Notes under the pieces: generated by a model | Told to the model about the DNA's origin: nothing | The model's input: the letters and a program-made list of their open reading frames with translations, nothing else | Database searches by the model: none | Part shown: in pieces, positions 34,400 to 48,452 of the stretch | Layout: every line of letters begins with the position of its first letter | Position numbering within the stretch: the first letter of the stretch is position 1 | Made by a program: the position numbers and the translations under genes | Origin: Uloborus plumipes | Lineage: Eukaryota; Arthropoda; Arachnida; Araneae; Uloboridae | Direction of reading: 5' to 3' | DNA: 64,000 nt | NCBI GenBank assembly: GCA_038373865.1 | Contig: JAXGGA010005795.1 | Coordinates: forward strand, 1-64,000

Positions 34400-35280
34400 A
34401 TATGCATGCTCTCTTATTAATGTTGTTGTAATGCTCATTTCTGGTGGTATTTCAAGAATTTTTTTTTGCATTCTCTTACTTTATTTAGTGTACTTTAAAA
34501 AAAAATGTTTCATTTTTTTTTGTAATTTCTCAAGGGCTGTTTCCTTTGTGCAATTTTAATGAAAAACACATTCACAGACTTAGAAACATTCTACATTTAA
34601 TTTAAAATTCTTTAAATATGTTTAGCCTTTTCATCCACTTTTTATTTGTGTATTTCTTTATGTGTTTATTTTTAGGGGCTCAGTCCATTTGCATGATGGG
34701 TGAGGTATTTTTACTCATATATCTGCATTTTATCCCCGCAATTTCAATCTTTGGTTTTTATTTTTCATACATTCGAGTATAAGAAGCCATTAGGTGTCAT
34801 GATATGAATCTATAAACTTATAAAAAGTTTTTTTTCCATTTAAAATATAGGAATTTGTACGTTTGGCGGTCTTGACCGTACGATCCCACTCAACTTCATG
34901 TAATACATATACTGTCTAATATTTTATCGTACGACCTTCCTCGCATTTGCGCATGCCTGAGGTCTCTTCTGATTTTCCCAAAACAGGGTGAAATGCAAAG
35001 TAACATTGAAATAGGAAGTAGAAACTGAAAGTACCGTCAAGCGGGTTTCCAAACTTAGTATCACCCCTTTTTCAAAGGAAGCGTTCATGAATGCCAGGCA
35101 CGCCTTTCGAGGGCGATAGTATATTCGGATATGATCTTGATATGTTAATTAAAAGGCGATGCTTCGATTTGCTTTTCGGAACTAAAATTATTTAAAGAGA
35201 CTCAGATGATTTTCATTCTAAGAAGATAAGAAACTATTCCTCTTACTTGAGACTATAACTCTGTCTATATATTTTATTAG
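34400..35280. other. No gene recognised
   Basis: AT-rich spacer up to the hAT-type MITE; nothing identified. Confidence 0.5.
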
Positions 35281-35289
35281 CGTTAAAAT

Positions 35290-35438
35290 CAGGGACGTCA
35301 TTTCGAAATTTTAAAGGGGGGGGGGGGCAAAAGGTATATACACGATATAAAATTCACCAAAAAGGGGCAAAAATCACGCCATACATTGATTTCCCAGTCA
35401 GGGGGGGGGCAATTGACCCCCCGCCCCCCCTAAGCCTG
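35290..35438. mobile_element. hAT-type C/G-homopolymer MITE, copy D
   Basis: Left end CAGGGACGTCATTT; degraded right end CCCTAAGCCTG. Flanks gttaaaat (35282-35289) and gttaaaag (35439-35446) are an 8-bp duplication with one mismatch. Runs of G12 and G9 inside. Confidence 0.8.
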
Positions 35439-35816
35439 GTTAAAAGGCAAAAATTTTCCCTACACTTAGTACAAATGATTAAACATAAATTTGAACATTT
35501 GACGTGTGTTCTTACTATCAAGAGAAATCAGCATATTAGACCCATACATGAATGCATTATATGTAATTGAACATTTATTGAAGCGTCGCGTGCAGGTCTG
35601 TGTGTGACGAAAGTTAGACAGCACGACAAGTAACAAGTAACTTTGAAGATTGCCTCTAGCAATAAAATAAGTAGTATGCAACGTGTGGATCCAATGGAAT
35701 TGTCCAACCAGCTCCATTACTTTAGCCTATCCTATTCACTGTCTTGCAATAAAGTTTTCTCAGTAATGTATTTAAAAGCTTTCGATCACGTTATCACGTG
35801 TGTGATCACGTTCGAT

Positions 35817-36189
35817 CACTGCAAAAAATAGCTGTTGTTTTTACAGTATAATACAGCTAATTTTATAATAATTTTACAGAAATAAACAGTAAAATTGCTA
35901 GCCCCTCTAATGAACTGTAAAATTTCCAGTCACAGTTTATTACTATGCCTTTTACAGTTTTAAACTAGAACCAATGCTGCCAGTATTATATTGTTGTTTT
36001 TACAGTTTAATACAGCTAATTTCATTATAATAAACTGTAAAATTGCAAGTTTTACAGATAAAAAAAACTGTAAAATAACTAGTTTTACAGTTTATTACTA
36101 TGCCTTTACAGTTTTTAACTGGAATCGCTACTGCGATTAGTATACTGTGAAAACATTGACTATACTGAAAAAACTTTATTTTTGCAGTG
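35817..36189. mobile_element. CACTG-ended MITE
   Basis: Left CACTGCAAAAAATAGCTG and right TTATTTTTGCAGTG are inverted ends; TA follows the right end. Interior: repeated TTTTACAGTTTATTAC-type motifs in both orientations, the source motif of the 6291 satellite. Confidence 0.75.
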
Positions 36190-36543
36190 TACAGTACATA
36201 CTTCTGTATCTATGGGACATTCTCTAGGAGCTTTTATATGAAAGAAAAGCAGCAAATGATAGAAGACTTAATTTGCTACTTTTTTTTTGCTACTTACTCT
36301 CTGACAGATTTATTTAAAGTTGAAAGATTTTGAAAAGATATTTAAATAATATAATATTAATTGCAGTAAAATGAGTGAATCTGTTTAACATTGTGAGATA
36401 CGATGCTGTTTGCTCAATTCCATGATCAGAATTGCGTATACTTCTGAAATTACAAGAAAAATAAACTACTGCCTTTTATAGCTAAAAATTGCTGCACGTG
36501 TCTGTCCTTTTTTTAGTTTTTGATCAAACAACATAACATTTAA

Positions 36544-37061
36544 CTCCTTCAGTCGGAATTGTTAACTAAAAACGTTTTTATTTGGTACACAAAGTACTAT
36601 GGCTAAGAGCATCTCACAAACAAAATTTCAAGCTTGTGAGTAAAAAATTAAAAGAGTTATAACGTGTCTAATTCTCCAGATACATATTTTTAAATTAATA
36701 TTTCAGCAAAAAAATATGAAACATCACACAAACTTTATCGCAAAATGTTCTCCAAACAATAACAAAACATAATATAAGCATTTGAAACGATAAATAAAAA
36801 ATTATATATATTTTTAAAAAATCAGAAAAAAAAGTTCTTCTTAGAACAAAAATCTATCGTTGGCAAAACGAGTCAAATCCCATCTCCCAATCCATATTTT
36901 AAAATGTTGTCAATTCCAAAACTGGAAATTTTTGCACAGATGATAATTAACAGAATGTCAAGAGTAAACTACAAAAAAATGAAGTAATTTAATCAATTAT
37001 TAAATGATTAGCAGCTGTTCAAAGTTGATGTCCGGTATACCGGACACCAGGTCTGAAGGGG
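36544..37061. mobile_element. TTAA-flanked piggyBac-like MITE
   Basis: TTAA on both sides (36540-36543, 37062-37065). The right end (minus strand) reads CCCCTTCAGACCTGG and the left CTCCTTCAGTCGG. A 14-bp palindrome TCCGGTATACCGGA lies near 37031-37044. Confidence 0.75.
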
Positions 37062-37400
37062 TTAATTTCGTTGATTTAGAAGTGTAAGTACGATACTCCA
37101 CAAAAAGTAACTTTTCAGGAGACATTCAAAATGCTTAAAATGATTTATAATTTGTTATGTAGTAATACACAGTTTTTTCGATCTGAATTTCTCTATTTGT
37201 AGTCAATATTTGAAAATACTCGCGTTTTTTACCGATGAAGCTTGAAATAATAACTGAGTTCAGAAAAAAAAAACATTTTTTCGCATCTGTGTATTGGCTG
37301 GTTTGCTGTCTAATTGTTTAGATATAGCGTATTTCTAAACAATTTGGATATTTAAAAACATCTAACTGAAAAATAAAATTGTGATTAATCCTTAGTAATA

Positions 37401-37785
37401 GCGCACACCTTGCTGCAAGAGTGCCATAACTCAAAAATTGTAATTTTTGAGTTATGACCGTCATTAGACGTAGTTTACACGTCTCTACCAATCTTCAAAA
37501 GAGCCAGAAGTTGCATTGAGAAATCAGCCGCCAAAGGGCAGTTATGGCGTTTTGTTGTTATCAAGATGCATAGGACCCCTTCCACTGAAATGCCACATCT
37601 TTAGTTGTCGTCCAGCCGTTGTAGAGTGACGTGCGTAACTAACGATCATATTTTGAGATGTATCGGTCTTCAAATTGACAAATTCAAAAATACTAAAATG
37701 TGCCTAGTCAGCCCAGGAACAGTTTTTTGCAATTCCAGGTAAACATAGTTTCTTGAGTTGTGGCACTTTTGTAGCAAGGGTGCGA
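37401..37785. mobile_element. TA-flanked MITE with GCGCACACCTTGC ends
   Basis: Inverted ends extend about 37 bp (left GCGCACACCTTGCTGCAAGA, right inverse GCTACAAAAGTGCCACAACTC...). TA flanks at 37399-37400 and 37786-37787. It lies a few bases from the mariner at 37794. Confidence 0.75.
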
Positions 37786-37793
37786 TATATATA

Positions 37794-39050
37794 CAGGGTG
37801 ACAAGAAGTAACTTGGACGAAGTTTCAAACCAAATATCTGTAAATACCACTGAATTTTTAACGATATTGTGATAGGGAATCGATCCTAGAAAGCTACTAA
37901 ATAGGTGTAAGTGAGTTAGTTGGGATAACCATTATTGTTCGCAAACTATCTGCCATACTTGAATTGCATAAGCAAGAAACGAAAAAATGTGAAATTGTTT
38001 AACTATTGAAAGTGGCTAAATACACGATTTCCTGCACAATTAAAAGGTTAAAAAACTCAAACATGATGGTGACAGGTCAGGAAGACGAAGAAAATGCACA
38101 GTTAACACATCTAGCGACCAGAAAGTGGTCAAAAAGCGAGTTTAACGAAATCCTAGGGTTTCAATGAGAAAGGTTGCTAGAGGGGTGAAAATCAGTACAG
38201 AAACCACTCGTTTGATGGTAATTGTTGAGCTTGGTCTTCTCCCTTATAAAATGAAAGAGACTTAAAAGCTAGCAGCAAAGAACAAACGCACAAGACTTCA
38301 AAAGAGGAAAGAACTGTTAAGCGGGCCGCAGATGATCGATGGAAAACATTGCTCTTCACAAATGAAAAACTGTTATCAATTGAACAAACTCAAAATAGCC
38401 ATAATGATAGAGTTCGGTCAGCAGAAGCACCTGGAACTTTTTTAATTGTTGGCGGCGTTAAATACCCCTATCTGCAATGGTTTGGGGTGGGATATATGTT
38501 AGTGGGGAAACACCACTTGTTTTTGTTGATCAAGGGATAAAAAATAATCAGCAAACATACCGCAAACTCATTTTGTATGATGTTGTCTTACCTTGTTCGC
38601 AAAAGTTCTTTGAAAACCAAAGATGGACCTTCCAACAGGATTTTTCACAAAAAACACTCAAGATTGATGCAAGACACATTTTCCAAACTTCATTGGAGCT
38701 GAAGAATGGCCCTCCGTATTCCTCAGATTTGAACCCAATGTATTATTCTGTTTGGTCCATCTTGGAAACAAGGGTGTATACTAAACCTGAAAAAAACTTT
38801 GGCATCTCTACAACCATTCTTTGGGAAAGAAAGGGATAAAATATCAATGAGTGATTTGCGGCCCGTAGCCGAAAATTTTGTGACACGTCTAAAGCTCTGT
38901 ATTAATACTAACGGTAGCCAATTTGAAAACGTTTAAATATATTAGACAAAGTAATGTATCCATACTTATTTTGAAGTTTGGTCGCATTATTTTCATTAGC
39001 TACAAAGTTATACCGTACGATGTGTGTCCAAGTTATTTCTTGTCACACTG
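37794..39050 (+). mobile_element. Full-length inactive mariner-type transposon
   Basis: 1257 bp, TA flanks (37792-37793, 39051-39052), ends CAGGGTGACAAGAAGTAACT and inverse with a few mismatches. Encloses a single transposase pseudogene in the same orientation. Length and layout are those of a complete Tc1/mariner element. Confidence 0.9.
37935..38935 (+). pseudogene. Mariner (DD37D-like) transposase pseudogene
   Basis: Reading across frameshifts, the N-terminus shows a helix-turn-helix (ILELHKQETKKCEIV, LLKVAKYT at about 37955-38035), then a GR-rich linker 'NTSSDQKVVKKRV' and the second helix-turn-helix (RVSMRKVARGVKISTE, 38160-38205). The catalytic domain has FTNEKLLSIEQ at 38355 (the family's FSDEK with Asp replaced by Asn), NSHNDR, VWGGIY, TFQQD at about 38630 and PPYSSDLNP at 38711-38737. 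The spacing between QQD and SDLNP is about 37, as in the DD37D group. Several stops and frameshifts plus loss of the first Asp make it inactive. Confidence 0.85.
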
Positions 39051-39052
39051 TA

Positions 39053-41657
39053 ATAATTTTGAGAAGAAATAAAATGCAAATTATGTAGCAAAAACAGCGT
39101 AGTGAACTATTTGAAAAAGCTTATACATGTCTTAATTTAAATACTTCATTTCTACCATTTCCTACTCTTGAAACTTAAAAAAAAACAAGAAAAAAAAAAA
39201 CACACAAATAAAGAATAAAAAGTAAATAACGTAAAAACAAATGTCTTACTTTTCGTGTAGAGTTCATAAAACATAACTAATTCTCTTCATCTCAAACCCT
39301 CTCTTATTCGGGGATGGCGTCTTACTTTAAACATATCACTTAGAATCTCGACAAGATAATACTCCGCTTGCTGAAATGTTGATCTAGGAGATTGTAGGAG
39401 AGATTATTATTTAGGCTCTTCTAAGAACTAAATAATCATACTAGAAAAACCGCAATTCACTTTTTATGCGAAAAAACAAATAGAAATGTTGCGAAGAATT
39501 TCCATGCGGTGTTAGAAAGTTTCATTTAAATAAAAGTAAAGATTTTTTTTCCTCTCACATAGATGCGATTTACTGGAACTGCTTTTCATAAAAACCATTC
39601 TTAAAGTAATTTTGATCCTATATTTCTAGAAATAAATTAATGCATTAATCCTATGTTTTCATTCCTGAGGTTTTTAAACGAATTATTTTGTTAATTTGTG
39701 AATTATTCTATCTTAAGCTAACGTATTAAAGTATTGTTTTTTAGTATTACTGCCATCACTTTGATTTATAGGCTTGCTATGGTTACACTGACAAGACTAA
39801 AAAACATATAAGGACTAAAAGCTTTGAAATTTCTTTTAATTGTGTCAATACCTTGTGAAAAGATGCATTTTGCATTTATTTATTTATTTTTAATTTAAAC
39901 TGAGCGTATTGCGAAGTATTTCTCTTCCTCATATCTGCTGTCGAATAATTATTAAAAGAAGAACGCCATACTTAAATTTTTGCTGATTATAAAAATTTTG
40001 AATAAATTTGTTTCATTAAAATTTAAGACATAACATTTCTTAAAATTATCATCCATGTATATTTTACCCTTGTTTTAACAGTTGCATACCTAATATGCAA
40101 CTGTTATGGGTTTAATGTGTTATTTTCCCAAATTTTGTTTTTTTCTTATTGCAGCTTTTTGCTTTCTTTTCTTCTTTTTCAATCTATATTAAAGATATTT
40201 AAAAGTTTGACGAACATAACTGATTTTGTTTATTGTTTTAGCTTATGCCCGTTAAGGCAATATGTCTAATTTCTTCCTTTCTCTTACATTAATTCGCCAT
40301 AAGTGCTTGTTTGGTTATTGTAATGCTGCCAAAATCTATGATAATCATACCGGTATGAAATGTTTTCTTTTTGTGTTCTTCGCTAATACATTTCTATTTT
40401 TCATAATTCATATTATTAAACATTTTACACTGATTTTTATAGCCATAGTTTGAGCTATTAGTTTTTGTTTTTCCTTTTTAAAAAACTGTATCTTAATTTA
40501 AGCTTTGACCAGCAGTTAGAAAAATGATGCAGAAAAACTCTTTAAACAAATTATTCGTTTATTTTTGTAAAAATAAGCTTTTTGTTACCGTTCATAGAAT
40601 ATAAGTAGCATTGTTTTCTTTTCTTTTTATTGCTTGTAAACATTTGATTGCTAAATTAAATATATTTGAAAAGATTTATGTTGAGATTTTATTTCTGAAA
40701 AAGTAAAAATGCGTATATTTTAGTTTTTTTTTTTTTTTTTTTTATCATCACGCCTCTTTCTTCATTATCTTTTTTTTAAACCTTAGCCTACAAAAAGAAG
40801 GGTAATGGCTACTTTATTCGAGTACTGATAAGCTCTAACTATGTTGACTATATATAAGAACCGGGGAAACAAAAACTGTCTTATTCATTGTGAAATAATG
40901 ATAATATGCACTTTTCTGTTATGGAAAAATAATTAAACCTTTTGTACCTCAGATTTAATTAAATACCAAAAATTGGAAGAACAAGAAGTAATCAAATTTC
41001 TTAAAAAATAATTTGGGAAAGAAAATTCTCAAAAATGATTAGTTTTTTATAAAAAGTAGTCTCATGTTTATGTGGGAACGCATTTAATCAAAAGATATCA
41101 GGTTTTAAAAAAAGTGATTACAAAAGCGTCAGAACTAAGTTTCTTCGTTTACCAAAAGCAAAATGACTAGTACTCGTATAATGGTTTTAAATGGTTGACG
41201 AATCTTTATGATGAGAGCAGGGAAATAACGAAAAGTTGATGGAGATATTAAAAAAAAAACCTTACATTGGATGTGTTTTATTTCATTGATTTCGTGTATT
41301 CTAAATTAAAGAAAAGAATGTCTTGTAATGTTTCCCATATCAAACATTTATGTTTTATAGAAATTCAAAAATTGCTTTTGAATTAACCTCACCTGTCGTA
41401 GTAGGTTGTTATCATGCAGTATTTTCAAAAATATTTTTTAAGTATTTACTTTGTACAAATTTAAAATCCACCTTGTACAAAAGCAGAAAAGGATAAAATA
41501 TTTGCGTACTCGAGAAATTCATTATTTTACTTTTCGATATTGCTCGTGGGGAAAAATTAATAGCAATTACTGTTGCATTTGATTTTCATTACGTCTAAGC
41601 TTATACATTAAAAACAGTCAAGTCTTTTTGAAACACATCTCTTATATTAATATCGAT
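39053..41657. other. No gene recognised
   Basis: About 2.6 kb of AT-rich DNA. A short perfect-armed hairpin lies at about 40076-40108 (aacagttgcata / tatgcaactgtt) and long T-runs near 40725. No coding or transposon signature was found. Confidence 0.5.
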
Positions 41658-41875
41658 AGTTCTGTGGCGTAGTGGTAAGGAGTTAGCCTCATACATCTTG
41701 GTCGCCGGTTCTGACTCTCGGTCCAATTTACAGATTTCTTAAATTCGAAAGATCTTCAGCACCCACGTCATACGATTAGGTGGCTAGTAAGAGATCCCTT
41801 GGGTATCTGTTTGGCTCTCGGCTTCCTCATCAAAATTAAATTACTTCACTAACAGCAACAAGTACTGCATTTGTC
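41658..41875 (+). mobile_element. tRNA-derived SINE
   Basis: The A-box-like TGGCGTAGTGG lies near 41671 and a degenerate B box GGTTCTGACTC near 41707, about 36 bp apart as in tRNAs. A non-tRNA body follows with 'gatcccttgggtatctg'. The head is tRNA-like, but no cloverleaf was verified and the 3' end is approximate. Confidence 0.6.
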
Positions 41876-43617
41876 TTTCGTATTTCGTTTAAAGTGTGTA
41901 TAGTCGTCTTTATCATTGTCAGTCCATGCTCTAATATAATATTTATAACAATTGCTTGACGTTTCTTGTAATATCAACCACGCCTTGCTATTAACCTGTT
42001 TTTTTCTTGTAGAAGGTATGAAAGTATATTCAAGGTTTTAAAGGCGTTTACAATAGGAAAAATAATCAATCGTTAATAACAAATTAAAAGTTTATCTTTT
42101 AGCTGCAATGAGAACTGCTATTTTTGAGGCTTGCTATTTGAGGAAACATTCACCACTTCCAGAAGTAAAAACGCACGTGGTACTTGTGTGAAACTTTCTT
42201 TCGGGCTGTAAATCTCGATAAACTTTTGTAGCTCAGTGAAGACAATTCTTTAAACTAGAATTTATTGTTATTAGCACAAATGTACATAGTACAACAACCG
42301 TAGTAGTTTTACGAATGTCTGTGTTGATAATATTCATAACCTGGTAACATTCGAAGAGACAGGACATAAAGGAATAAAAGAGAAGCTGTAGATAGGACAT
42401 TTCACGAGATACAGTTTCCATGCTTTAGAACATAAAATATTTAACAAAATGCATTTAAGACAAAATAGCAAATTTAAGTGTTACTTTTATATTTCCCTTA
42501 AATTAAATCGATAATAATTAAAGTCGTGAATTGGGTCATAACAATTAACATAACATTCCTGGAGAATAAGATTTTGTATTACATGTGCTTAAATACATGG
42601 CATGCAAAAGAAAGGTTCGGAGCACTCAAACTTCGGGAACCATTGCTACATAAAAAAACCCAGCTCTGTGGCAATTCTTATCAGAAATTCAGAATTATTT
42701 CTGTGGAAACGACACCTTTAGAGTTTCTTTTCCCTGTAATAAACAGTAATTTACAAGTTAAAGTTTTTTTTTATCAGTATGTAAATCGTTGTGAAAGAAA
42801 GGGAAATCTTACAAAGGGAAAAATAATAACATTTTTGTGAAGCAAACGGGACAACACGAGACATTTTTGTTTTTGTGAATAGCACAGATAAAAGGATTTT
42901 ACCACTTTTTTGCGAAGTGTACGAAGAAAAGGGAATATTTTTGTGGAAAATCTAGAGCAGGCTTTCTCCTTTTATGCATCAGTAGCGCTTTAGGAGCTCT
43001 TAGAGAAATAATAAAACTGAAATGAAGAAAATTTTCTTTCTAAGAGTATCGTTGTCCCGAAAAAGAATAAATTTTAAAGGTATCCTTGAGTGTGAATACT
43101 TTTTTAAAGATTTTTTTTTTTTTTTTTTGTTTCCTGCAATGGAGGTTAGCTCCTTAGAAAAGGTGTAAGACGAATTTCAATTGAGCATTCTATTGTAAAT
43201 ATGATGAATCATTTGGAAATAAATTGATCGGTCTAATATGAATATAGTTTTGTTTTTAAAAGCAATACTTGCAATATGTGGGTTTTTAACAATAATGTAC
43301 AAAGGTTAGGGGACGAAAATAACGTTTTTTGGGGAGGAGAAACTTCAAGCATTTGACTGTAAATCAAGTTTTTAGTTTATTGTTTCCAACTTTGGAGGGT
43401 GATATCCTTCTGCAGTATCTAACGAAAGAGGCACTGGAAGTGCTTAAGAAGTTTTTGAGGAAAAGAGCCTTTTTACCAAAAAAAAACCTTTAAAATTTTT
43501 TTTTAAACAGATTCATTGTAAAAATGTCATTGTTATGTCATATTGAATAACTGGTTCAGGTTTCAGAAAGGTGTAATGAAAATTGAAGGAAAAAAAATTA
43601 GCGTGCGCTTTAAAAAA
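41876..43617. other. No gene recognised
   Basis: AT-rich region. The 104-codon frame at 42526-42840 has no motif or splice context that I can support. Confidence 0.45.
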
Positions 43618-43817
43618 TCATAATACAGCTAATTTTGTAGTAATAAACTGTACAATTTCTAATTTTACAGTAATAAAGTGTAAAATTGCTAGTTTTACAA
43701 TGATAAACAGTAAAATAGCTAGTTTTAGAGTTTTTTACTGTGCTTTTACAGTTTTAAACTAAAATCTCTACTTTCAGCATTACACTGTAAATACAACAGC
43801 TTACTTTTTGCTGTGCA
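43618..43817. mobile_element. CACTG-type MITE, partial
   Basis: Contains the family core (taatacagctaatttt, TTTTACAGTAATAAA-type motifs) and ends with a mutated 'ttttgctgtg'. The left terminus is lost. Confidence 0.65.
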
Positions 43818-46007
43818 TTCGCTCACCTCAAGTCACATGTTAGCAAAGCTTGATAATTTTTCTTACTAACTATAAGTAATTCAGATAAGATTATTCTTTT
43901 TGAAGCTTTCAAAATGCAGAAAGAATATATTCGTGATAAAAAATTCTGTCTCTTTTCATTACATTTACCGTTATACGACCCCAAAATTAATAAGAAAAGA
44001 CTCAAATCTTTGTTCTCTGCATTTGTTTTTACGCCTTTTTATAAGAAACCCAACTGAAATGACTTGAATCAGTAATTACCACATTTCGGGAGAAACGACA
44101 AAGAAAAGATTCCGCTTTTACTTTATGAATTTCATAAATTGCATGAATTTATTTAATCAAAAGGGATTTTGATCGCTGACAAAAGAATATCTGCGATTAC
44201 AAAGGCGTCAGAACTTTTTCTCTTGCATCAAATTTCACTCATTTAATGAGAATAAAGCAGCAAAATCCGACCTTAGAACATGGAGGAAAGAAATTCATGA
44301 TTAGAATAGAGAAATATGAAATTATAAAAGATAGATTTTTTTACATGAGTCAGATTTCTTTTGATCAATTTTCTGAGTTCTGATTTTAAAGATAACAAGG
44401 ACAAAAAGAACAAAGGAATATTTTTCGTTTTGTTCTATGGCCTAAAAGTAAGGAGTGATATTTTTCTTAGATTCGATAACAGTATCATTAAGAAAACATT
44501 TTCCATTATATTTATACATATATATTCAGAGTTTCTTAATTAAATTATCTAATTTTCAATAAAAGAAGGTCCGATAAGTAATAAATGAATTCGAATCTTT
44601 ATTACCACAATCAGTTTTTTTTTCAAAATATTCTTTTAGAACAAAAGACATATCCAAAAATGATCGAGCTATTAAATTTTTAAAAAATACACAATTTCGA
44701 AAATAATGACATATTTGAAAAAAAAATATATTTAAATATCATTTCATTTTTTAAATACATGCCGAATGAAAAGAAAAACAGTTCCAAAATAAACAAAAAA
44801 AAAATCAAATTAAACAAGAATAAACATAACAGTTTATCTTTGGAACAAATTGCGTTTAGTAATTTCGAATCCAAATTAAAAACTCACTGTACAAAGTTTT
44901 TAAACAATCACATATTATTATTTGCCTCATGTACCGTCAACTTATTGATATGTTTCATTACACTTTCCCGAACAAAATAAATAAATGAATGATTAAAAAT
45001 GAAAATTTAAAAAAAAGAAATAAAAAATTCAATTAAAACATTTTAAAATTGTCCTTACTTTTGACGAAGATATTGTTTTTATACTATTGTTTCTTATTTC
45101 CATACTATGGTTAGTAAAGACTATAGCCCTAAATTCCATGGAAATTCGGAGTTTTTGGTTGATTTCAGTCTCTATAAGCATTCGTTGCAGTTTATGTGAA
45201 GCCATTTGAGTAATGAGGTGATTATGACAATAGTACTTCTAATTCGATCTAAAGATCTTAGCCATGCAGTTTTGAAAACAGGAATCTGCAACTGGCTTTT
45301 GAGTAACAAAAAACTGCCTGAATTTATGATATATTTTTGGGTTAGGAATTGTTTTTAAACCGGTTTTAAATACAATGACCACCAGAAACAAATGCAATGG
45401 GCGATTTCACGGTTAATGTGGGGCGATGTAGACAAACTTGCTTTTTTTTTTACAAATTAAATACAATGTTTACTGATCTAGTGAAATAACTTTTCATTGG
45501 ACTTACTTGATTCCTTATTTTACATCTTTGATCTTATTTCTATTTATTTCCTTTATGCCATGTAATCTAGTATTGTACTTCACAGCATGTCTTTAATATG
45601 TGTACGCACACCGTTGTGTATTTTTATGTGTACCCTGAGATATATATCAACATTAATTAGTACAGAAAAAAGTAGTTTAGTTTATGTATTTAATGTTGTA
45701 ATGTTCTGTATTGGGATGTTTCGGTTGTTAGTAAACTGTCCCTGGGGTCTCAACTCCTTGGAGTTGCCTAAGCATCTAAAACCGATAAACGGTACACACG
45801 GTATGTGCGGAAGGGTGTCAACTGTCAGATTCATCACAACTGTCAGATTCATCAGATTTCTTAAACAAAAATAATGTTTTCTAATTTCTTTTTTAATTGT
45901 TGTTTTTATATAAAGTTTACTTGTCATGTGTGGGGCACATTATTGGACATTAACTTTAATGTTTTTGATTCAACCAATATATCCTTCAAATCTGTTATAG
46001 CAATATA
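43818..46007. other. No gene recognised
   Basis: Gene-free AT-rich stretch. A small direct repeat (aactgtcagattcatca twice) lies at 45817-45858. Overlapping frames on both strands around 45587-45927 show no domain. Confidence 0.45.
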
Positions 46008-46561
46008 CTGTGAACTCTCACTTATGCGCCGGCCCAAGGGACTAACAGAAAAAGGCGCATAAATAAGAGAGACGCATAAGTGAACAAGTCTATTTAAAGG
46101 ACTAAAACGCAACATACACTCTAGTGAGAGAATGAATAAGAATGTTTCTATAGACAAGGTACATATTACTACAGTTTGGCAATTACTGTAACGTAACTAC
46201 AATGATAAAGAGAAAACAAAAATTGTAGCATACCTAATTACAAACTGTCCCCTATAAAACAATCCATAACAGGTAATTGTCCCTCTTCGAACTCGAGTTC
46301 ATGCGGAAAAAAATGCCTTCCGTGAGCAATAAAGGCGAAAGTTTAAAGAGGAAAGTAAAGAAAAATGCTTATTTTTTAAGGACTTTTTTTTAAAACATTT
46401 TACGGAAAATTCGGCGCATAAGTGAAATATTTATTTTTAGAGCAACGCATAAACGAATGATACTATCATTATTTTGCTATGGAATGTGCTGGACCATTAA
46501 GAATCATCGTATAAGGGAAAAAGGCGCATAAATGAGGCGGCGTATAAGTGAGAGTTCACTG
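46008..46561. mobile_element. Tigger/pogo-like MITE, copy 2
   Basis: 554 bp, same family and orientation as 3813-4375. TA on both sides (46006-46007, 46562-46563). Ends CTGTGAACTCTCACTTATGC and inverse; ggcgcataa and cgcataagtga motifs are iterated near both ends. Confidence 0.85.
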
Positions 46562-48452
46562 TATATACTTTACTTTCCTACTAATTATTTTTTAGGCTTT
46601 AGTTTCAAAAAGAAACAAATAGTGAGTCATATGTTAAACAAAAAAGCAGCCGTTTGATCTCACACGTGGCATCACTAAATTTTGCGTCGAAAGTAATATT
46701 TAAAGAAGTAATAAATAAAGATTGTTTTTAAACAAAACAACAGAAGCACGTGTAAGATCTTAAGAAAAAAATTTTTGTTTGTCAAACGTTTTGAAACCAT
46801 TCAAAGATCTGCCAAGTGCGGTGTAAAATCTCTGGTTTTTCGAGGAAGGGCCTAATTCCCCTTTACATCTGTAGAGGTCCGTAAGGCAAGCTTAATCTAG
46901 AAGCTATATTTAAACAGATAACTACGTAAGTATAATTGAATTTAATATCTGACTTATTCAAAATATTGCACAGATACAAGTTTAACAAAATATAAAATAC
47001 GTAACACAACTTAAGTGGTGGCAAACAACTCGCTTGCATAGGTCGCGACTGGTTTCTTAAAGTTTGAATCCTGAATGACGTCAAGCAGAAATTTACATTT
47101 ACAGGTGTTGCCACACATCTTTTGAAATGATACATTGGACATCCCAGAAATATTGTTCATGAAAATGTTGCAATAACTCTTTAAAAGCGAGATAGGTATT
47201 TTATTAAAAAAGAGCAATCAACAAGGTCTTTAAATGACAGCTTTTAAAACGTCATAAATATCAACTGATTCTCAACTATTACACCCTCCCGAACCATATA
47301 AATTGTTGAAAAGGGCGTTATTTCACTGTGTATAGCAGCAAATGAGTCATTAAAAGTTTCGAACATAGTTAGTGTCTCTTACCTCGCGAAGAGTTAACAA
47401 CCGTGGCTCAAACGTAATAAAACTAATCAGTCAAGTGTCTAATAACTGCCATATGTCGGTTTTAGTGCCAAAGTTATTATCGTTCCCTCACCACAGATAA
47501 ACCGTTCGGATAGCAGTCGAAAATTGGACTCATTTCGTGCTTGTCTTTTGTCTTTATTGGTTCCAGTCTTACTGTTTCCCTGAGAATTGAACGTATTTCC
47601 TTTAACTTAGCGAAAAGAAATCGCTAGATTGGAGAAACCATTAAGGCATAACATTCTTTTCTTCATCTCTTTATATTGAATGCCTTTTTATTTGTTCTTA
47701 TTTGCTCGGTGGGAGCTAAGACGGGAGGAAAACTATCACTAAATACTTCCGTCAACTGTTTCAAACTTGTGCTGGGTGTTGTTTTTTGACAAAACTCTTT
47801 TGTCTGTGCTAACTGAAGACGTACTTAGACTTGAACATTTTTTAGAGTGTAAGGATGATTTTTTACTGGCTCAATGCTGATAATGCATCTATATATTATG
47901 TGCTACATTTTCTATGACCCCAGTTGCTTGGAGGATATTTTTTAAACCAAAAGTTAAAAAAATCCCACCCAGTAATAACCAATGCATGTTCTTTTTTTTT
48001 TATTCTAAAAAAAAAAATAACTACAAGTAAGTTTTTTTTTGTCAATTATTACTTTACAGAACAGAGTTAATACAGAGATTAAAGGATTTAAAACCCGTAT
48101 TTATTTAACAATAAACAGTAATTAAAGGGATTGGGAGAGGAAGGGTTATGTGACAAAACCGAAATTGCGAGTAATCCAAGTTCAAAGTTATATTGTTACA
48201 GTTGTTGTAGCGTTTTTGTTTTCTGGTTTGTCTTTAAGTGAGCGTATGGATTTGGTCGGATGACATCTACTTTTTGATGTACGAAGTTTATTTCTTCACC
48301 TGTATCCATTACTTATTATTGCCCATAGTGTATTTTCAAAAAATGTTACATAGCCTTTTCATCCTCATATTTCTTCAATAGTTTTATACCCTTTTGAAGA
48401 ACCATTCGTTGTTTTCCCGTAGTCAGTCTCGTAGTTTTCTCAAAATAATATA
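46562..48452. other. No gene recognised
   Basis: AT-rich stretch without recognisable genes. Minus-strand frames at 46863-47217 overlap each other and lack motifs. Confidence 0.45.

Noticed and set aside
41658..41740. Functional tRNA gene
   Set aside because: The B box is degenerate, no full cloverleaf could be drawn, and the sequence runs into a SINE-like body.
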